NCBI RefSeq assembly: GCF_020379485.1
Contig: NC_063450.1
Location: forward strand, 26,388,137 to 26,452,136
Length of the DNA stretch: 64,000 nt
Direction: 5' to 3'
Source: Brassica napus
Taxonomy: Eukaryota > Streptophyta > Magnoliopsida > Brassicales > Brassicaceae
The notes under the pieces are model-generated. The model was not told the origin of the DNA. It made no database searches and saw nothing but the letters and a program-made list of their open reading frames with translations. Within the stretch, counting starts at the first letter, position 1. The number at the start of each line of letters is the position of its first letter. Positions 58,932 to 64,000 of the stretch are shown here, one piece after another. A program made the translations under genes and the position numbers.

Positions 58932-58945
58932 CGTTATCAGCACGA
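58932..58945 (+). other. Primer-binding site matching tRNA-Ile anticodon arm
   Basis: CGTTATCAGCACGA directly follows the LTR. Its complement matches the anticodon arm of plant tRNA-Ile(AAU), TCGTGCTAATAACG, at all bases but the wobble one. There the tRNA has inosine, which pairs with C. Priming by a cleaved tRNA half is known for Drosophila copia; the assignment to tRNA-Ile is my inference. Confidence 0.5.
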
Positions 58946-58997
58946 TCACTCTGCGATTCGGTAAAATTTATTTGTATCATTTATACCCTGTTATAAT

Positions 58998-59225
58998 GGT
59001 CGGTATACCGCCTCTACTATTATTTATATCATGTTATAATGGCCGGAATACCGCCTATATTATTTACTAGTAATTTAATTTATTTATTGGTCGGCCGAGC
59101 CGCCTTATATCCTGTTTATTATTTATTGGTCGGCCGAGCCGCCTTATATCCTGTTTATTATTAATTGGTCGGCCGAGCCGCCATATAATTTATTTATTAT
59201 TCTGCATTGATCGGCTGAGCCGTCG
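58998..59225 (+). repeat. Six palindrome-bearing tandem repeats in Copia leader
   Basis: Units beginning GG(T/C)CGG or GATCGG occur at 58998, 59040, 59089, 59128, 59167 and 59209, so the period is about 39-48. The middle three are almost identical and contain TCGGCCGA. The first contains CGGTATACCG. Each unit carries its own short palindrome and is separated by an AT-rich stretch. Confidence 0.85.
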
Positions 59226-59432
59226 CATGATTTGTTGTCATATAACATAAATATTTCATTGTCATAATTTTTCACTTTTATGAAATTTTATAGATTTGAT
59301 TGACCGTTTAATACGATATTTTCAGACTAATTTTTGGTGCACTCGATTTAACCCCAACGGTCACAAAGAAAATTTTTCAAAAATTTCCCCTTTCTCCAAC
59401 GGTCATGAACAGTAATTTTCATCTATAAATAC

Positions 59433-59439
59433 AACTCAT
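59433..59439 (+). promoter_or_regulatory. Internal TATA-like box in Copia leader
   Basis: CTATAAATAC lies about 90 bases upstream of the small ORF at 59525, after a CAACGGTCA phrase. It is well downstream of the LTR TATA box (near 58735), so it could start a second transcript. Confidence 0.45.
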
Positions 59440-59524
59440 TTTCACTCCATTTCATCATCCAAAACATTTCATCTTCTCTCAAAAATTTCAAATCGCTCTC
59501 CTCCGATTTTTCATTTCAAGAAAG

Positions 59525-59692
59525 ATGATTCGCGCACTTTTGTTTTTATGTGCCATTTTTATTTGTGTTTCTATTTATGGTTTATTCGTTGGAGAATTTA
59601 CTCCGAGTGAATTTAAGATGAATATCGGTTTAATTTTATTTACATCGCTTCTCCTTGTAATTTCTTGTATGATTAATGTAAACGGTTTTTAA
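59525..59692 (+). CDS. Small intact two-helix ORF in Copia leader
   Basis: ATG at 59525 opens 55 codons to TAA at 59690-59692. The peptide begins MIRALLFLCAIFICVSIYG and has two hydrophobic segments (about 4-22 and 34-50) joined by a short acidic loop (GEFTPSEF). It resembles a small membrane or secreted protein. I do not recognise it. It lies upstream of where gag should be, in an element whose pol is broken everywhere. A TATA-like box precedes it by about 90 bases. It could be a captured host gene, an element-encoded small protein, or chance. Confidence 0.45.
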   Translation: MIRALLFLCAIFICVSIYGLFVGEFTPSEFKMNIGLILFTSLLLVISCMINVNGF

Positions 59693-60599
59693 ATTATGAA
59701 GTTCATAATAAATGATTCATTTTAAAATTGCGAAATTCTAAAAAAAAAAAATAATATATATATATATATATAGTCATTTTAGACGATGATATATATATAT
59801 ATATATATATCAACGCTTGTCTATATGTAAGAATAATAGTTATTTTATGAATTAAATTTTGCTTATTATACTTTAATATGCTTCATGATTTAATGGTATT
59901 AAGGAAACATACTTTATGATTCATGGTCTAACATCATAAAAGAAATTATTTGTAATCGGTTAGTTTTGTTGTCGATTAGTCTTTGGTCTAATATCATAAA
60001 AGAATTTGGATTATATGTTGATATTTACTAATGTAATGGCCATGTTTATATGAGCAAAAATTTAAAGTTTTCAGGATTGTGTATTCTCTCGGAAAGATAT
60101 GTACAAGTTATCAGCCAATTCAGAAACGTGAACAGCTGAAACTTTCATCGCCGATATACTTCTGTTTATAAGATAAGTATTTTTATGCTTTATATACAAG
60201 TTTAACAAACTTGATTAGATAAATCAATTTGCATGAAGTTGGCAGTGATATAAATTTGTTCATTAAATTGATTGATAGGTTAAACTTTGTTAAATAGCAT
60301 GAGAGTAATAATATAGTCTATATAATAATTACTATGAAAGTTTTATTTATTTTCTGATATAATAAGACACCTTTGTTAATACATATTTATATATATTTGA
60401 AATATTTTGATTTTATTACCATTTATATTGAGGATTTTAAGTTTAAAGCTTGACTCTAAAAGATCCATAAGTTTTGGAAGATAATATATATAAAAAAGGT
60501 ATTATCACCTGAAGTGATTACCTAAAGCTCATTTTGTATTTTGCATTTAAAGATTACAAGACCTGAAGTTTGTAAATAAAGCCAACTATGTTGGATATT
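59693..60599 (+). other. Copia leader continuation, AT-rich
   Basis: No coding signal is recognised. TA dinucleotide stretches occur at about 59754-59772 and 59790-59809. The gag region expected here is not recognisable. Confidence 0.5.
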
Positions 60600-63480
60600 A
60601 AGTTTAAAAGTAAAATTTTTTCAAGAAATTTTTTTTATGATGCATATATATTGAAAAATATCTATTGATAAATCACGTCTAGTTGATTATGATTCATTCT
60701 CCTGAAGAGAATATGACATTTAAAAAACTCATAAATAGTGGTTTTAGACGTGAGCATAAATGAGGTCAAGGTCCAAAGAGTTTCTTTATAGAACTCATAC
60801 TCTCACTTAAAGTTGAGAAAATAAACATGGTAATAAAGAAAAGAAATTATGAATTCATCTGAAGATGAAAGAAAATTTATTGTGTGTACAATACAAGGTA
60901 GTAAAAACTTATAGAATGCTTAAAAAGAGGATATATATGATGCTCCAGAAGTGTACATAGTATTACTGCACATAAAAATTCAATTTAAAGTTCTTAAGAA
61001 TGCAATTTAAAGTTCTTAAGGTATTGTATTTTTATAAGTATCAAAAGTTAAAAATACATAACCCATGTAGGATATGTTGTTGATTAAGAAAATGAGATAC
61101 ATTCGAGATTGATAAACCTGTAGTATTATCATCTCGAGGGGAAGAGTTAAAGAATCTCACTTTTTATGATAAGTCAAACATCCAGAAGATTATGTTTACA
61201 CTAAAACTAAGATTGATGAATTTTTCTCAAAGTAAATCCATGAGATTTTGAGACACTTATGTTGAGACAATAAGCAAACGAAATGATATATACATTTCAA
61301 TCAGAAATAATTCTCAAAGCAGTATAAGTATTTTAGAGAAAATATCTACAGCCTCTTATATATTGTACTACACAAAGATTAGTATAATGAAGATAAATGT
61401 ATAGTAAACTAGAAGTTTACATTTGGCATGAATCAGTTAGACCATTTTGGTTCATTAATAATGCGAATATATACTTAAAGGTCATATGCATAGGAACCAG
61501 AAGATTCTTCCGAATGATTTGACAATGTTGCTTACCCATAAGATAAAAGGGTAATATGGTTTTCACCAGCCAAAATAAGATATTGGCATAAATAACGAAG
61601 ATGTTAGTGGACTGATCACCCACTATGCATTTTTATAATATTGGTGAATTCACTTCTTAAAGTCTTTAACGACTATAGCACATTCACTGAGATAAGTGCT
61701 AAACATTTTGAGCAACACTGGTTCGCATCAAGCCAATAAATATTCACTAGTTCTCCCCATCATTGGTATAGGATCAGAAACCAATCATTTTCATCTAAGA
61801 ATGTTGGATGTTGCTCCGCCACAGAGCTTCAAATGAAGATGTGTTTTCAAATGAGGTTGGAAATATATGTTGGATATAAATCTCTATTGACACTTAAGAA
61901 TCCAGAGCCATCCCGAAAAATATAAGTAAGGCTATACATGAATTCTAAAAGTGAGTTAGTACTTCCAACATAAGGGGGAGAAAATAAACAGCTGGAAAAG
62001 AAAATAAGTTGAAATGAATTATCATTGATCCTCGGGCTAAACACAATGTGAAATAGAAGTCCAAAAGATAATTCATTTCAAAACTTACTAAAGCAGTTGC
62101 CAGACACGACCCATATAAATATAGTGATCAAGTCACATATACCAGCTGTAAATGCTCCAATAAGAATAAATGTTCTACAAGAACAATATCAAACTGCTAG
62201 TCACGCCTGCAGGGTGGTAGACAGATTGGTTCCAAAGATAAATCCTCGTAAATGAAAAAGGAGCATATATTGATAATGGTCAAAACGAGGCAATATAGTT
62301 TTGTATGATCTCCAGAAGAGAAATTAAACATGACTGACGAAAATTCAGGTACCTGAGACAAATGAAGAGATCTCAATAAGTTATGTCATGTATGAAACAA
62401 AATGGAACCGATAAGAAAATTGACGTCGATGATATTATACATGCAAAGTAGCAGTTGATATAATAAATGAGAAAGAGGATCATGAAAGAAAGTCTATTGA
62501 AAAGTGTACACAAAGAAATGATTGGCCAAATCAGAAAGATGCAATAGACAAAGATATAAACTTCTTGTGAAATAGAGAAGTATTTGGACCAGTAGTCCAT
62601 ACACTAAAAGGTGTAAAACAAGTGAGATGTAAATGAACCGTTGCACACAAAGAAGGATCAATATGAAATTAATTGTGAAGAGACATAATTTCATGTGGTA
62701 GATGCAACTAGTTTCAAATTCCTTATAGTCTGGTAATAAAGGAAGAACTTGAATGAAACAATCCACTTGAAAAATGTTAATCCCTGAAAGTATAATCCAT
62801 GAAGGATTGATGATATCAAAATCATGTTCCCGGGAACTCTGCATATTCGATCGAATTGAAACAAACTATTTTATGGGATATATGAAATATTATAAGGTTA
62901 ACAAATGTATCCATTTGTATTTATCAAGAGATTATAAATCAATAGAATCATGATTTGAATATAATCAAAACTCCTGAAGAGTTATAGAAAAATTATATTT
63001 TGGAAGAAAACTCTTGACAATACTATATTGTTTTATGTATTCTAAACTGGAGATCTAAAACTAAGATGTTATCATAAAGATCCTAAAAGTATTTTATTTA
63101 AGACGCTCGTATATGTTTGGTCCTGAAATACCATACGTAAGAGTGTTATTTAAGAAAATTATTAATCTTTTTCATTACTGAAAGATGTAATTTCATATGA
63201 AAAGAAAGAAAATCATAATAGTAACTTCTATAGTTACAAATGAATAATTCGTATGTACAAGACTAATTTCTATACGATTATATGTAAGAAATTTGGTTTG
63301 AAATCCAAATAGACCAATAAACTATTGTCTAAGTCAAAAGAGAATTATGGACAAGAAGTCTAAAGGACCTAGATATCATAATAAAAATGAATAGAGTTTA
63401 TTCTCTTAAGCTTAATTCTCTGAAGAGAGTTGATTGGAATGCATATCCTGAAGATATTGTTTTCAGGAAACGAAATATGA
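60600..63480 (+). pseudogene. Heavily decayed Copia gag-pol remains
   Basis: Only islands are recognisable. Near 62505-62640 one frame reads CTQRNDWPNQKDAI and then NREVFGPVVHTLKGVKQVRCK, the start of the Copia reverse-transcriptase region. Nearby are FHVVDATSFKFLI (about 62690) and KTPEEL (about 62965). Stops and frameshifts occur every few dozen bases. No continuous domain survives. Confidence 0.6.
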
Positions 63481-63490
63481 TAGTAAGTGT

Positions 63491-63782
63491 GGTTGTACTC
63501 TTTTTCCTTATCATTGTTTTTTTTTTATCCCATTGGGTTTTTCCATGACAAGGTTTTAACGAGGCAACAAAGAACATACAAAAGATAGACAACCAAAGAG
63601 AATGTTACAATTTGAGAGATGAAAATCTATCATTGTTCTAAAGGTTCTATGACTACTCATTCGAGGGGGAGCTTACGTAGTTGTACTCTTTTTACTTTTA
63701 CTACGGTTTTTCGTATTGGGTTTTCCATGACTAGGTTTTTAACGAGGCACCACGTAATACAAGATGGATGATCAAGGGGGAG
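63491..63782 (+). other. Duplicated Copia 3' end phrases and polypurine tract
   Basis: The order TTGTACTCTTTTT, ATTGGGTTTTTCCATGAC, AAGGTTTTAACGAGGCA occurs at 63493-63575 and again at 63680-63750. Each copy is associated with a G-rich purine stretch (GAGGGGGAG near 63664, CAAGGGGGAG ending 63782). The second tract directly abuts the 3' LTR. Confidence 0.75.
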
Positions 63783-64000
63783 TGTTATAAATTAAGCATT
63801 GAAATGATCATCCACTTCTTTACCAAACTCAAGCACTATGATCATCCACTCCTTTACCAACTCAAGCACTATGATCATCTACTCATCAAACACTATGATC
63901 ACCCACTCATTTACCAAATTAAGCACCATCTTTGTTATTTTATGTATTGTTGTTCACTATAAATACCATCACTCATCTCACTCTTTTGTACACCAAAAAC
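63783..64000 (+). repeat. Copia 3' LTR, cut by window end
   Basis: It matches 58556-58773 with only scattered single-base differences by eye and runs off the right edge. Confidence 0.88.

Larger units (their letters stand above)
58556..64000 (+). mobile_element. Ty1/copia element, 5' LTR to part of 3' LTR, decayed
   Basis: The 5' LTR is 58556-58931 and the 3' LTR starts at 63783 and runs off the window. Within the shared 218 bases the two copies differ at only a few positions. Internal features are a primer site, a hairpin-repeat leader, a small ORF, heavily decayed pol, repeated 3' phrases and a polypurine tract. Despite similar LTRs the pol is full of stops, suggesting that the element was copied by helper proteins in trans. 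Confidence 0.85.

Noticed and set aside
1..64000. tRNA or rRNA genes
   Set aside because: I saw no A/B-box pair with cloverleaf potential and no rRNA segment; the GGTTCGAATTC near 52935 is inside the DUF1985 gene.

Overview
The window is a plant nuclear sequence from a Brassicaceae genome, most likely Brassica or a close relative. Its spliced genes have Arabidopsis-type exon structures, the intergenic DNA is AT-rich, and the mobile elements are typical of the family: Athila, Copia, chromovirus, L1-type LINEs, Helitrons, MITEs and MULEs. I worked from the bases alone. Gene names rest on protein recognition from memory.

Host genes, left to right: CSN7 (COP9 signalosome subunit 7) at 8295-9848 (+, 8 coding exons); a GT31 beta-1,3-galactosyltransferase close to Arabidopsis At1g22015/DD46 at 12973-15243 (+, 11 exons); LEAFY COTYLEDON1 (LEC1, NF-YB9) at 37051-38941 (+, 2 exons); a doubtful small ORF at 39466-39717 (+); a 93-residue two-helix membrane protein at 40517-41104 (-, 2 coding exons); and a membrane-anchored MORN-repeat protein like MRF2/At1g21920 at 46864-48218 (+, 2 exons). 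The galactosyltransferase, LEC1 and MORN genes appear to be one collinear block corresponding to Arabidopsis At1g22015 back to At1g21920. CSN7 (At1g02090 in Arabidopsis) does not belong to that block.

Mobile DNA fills most of the rest. At 1-4663 is the 3' half of an Athila-type element with a complete 3' LTR. A 5'-truncated LINE at 17125-18941 sits inside an older inverted-repeat element. A complete but broken chromovirus (21935-27290, minus) is inserted in an older retroelement relic. A Copia at 28419-31466 keeps its 5' LTR, gag, protease and integrase but has lost reverse transcriptase. An array of 27-bp repeats lies at about 32495-33250. LINE 3' fragments lie at 36215-36560, 45292-46027 and 49783-50303; the last is inside a Helitron (49364-51105) whose internal duplication preserves the empty target site. 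At 52831-58185 a decayed DUF1985/Ulp1-protease gene converges on the N-terminal exons of a MULE transposase-type gene. A second Copia starts at 58556 and runs past the window end. Its pol is destroyed, but its leader carries hairpin-like tandem repeats, a primer site matching the anticodon arm of tRNA-Ile, and a small intact two-helix ORF with its own TATA-like box.

I see no CRISPR array, bacterial operon, rRNA or tRNA gene. The most unusual signals are in the leader of the last Copia, the Ulp1/MULE module, the Helitron with its internal empty site, and sequence details at LEC1.
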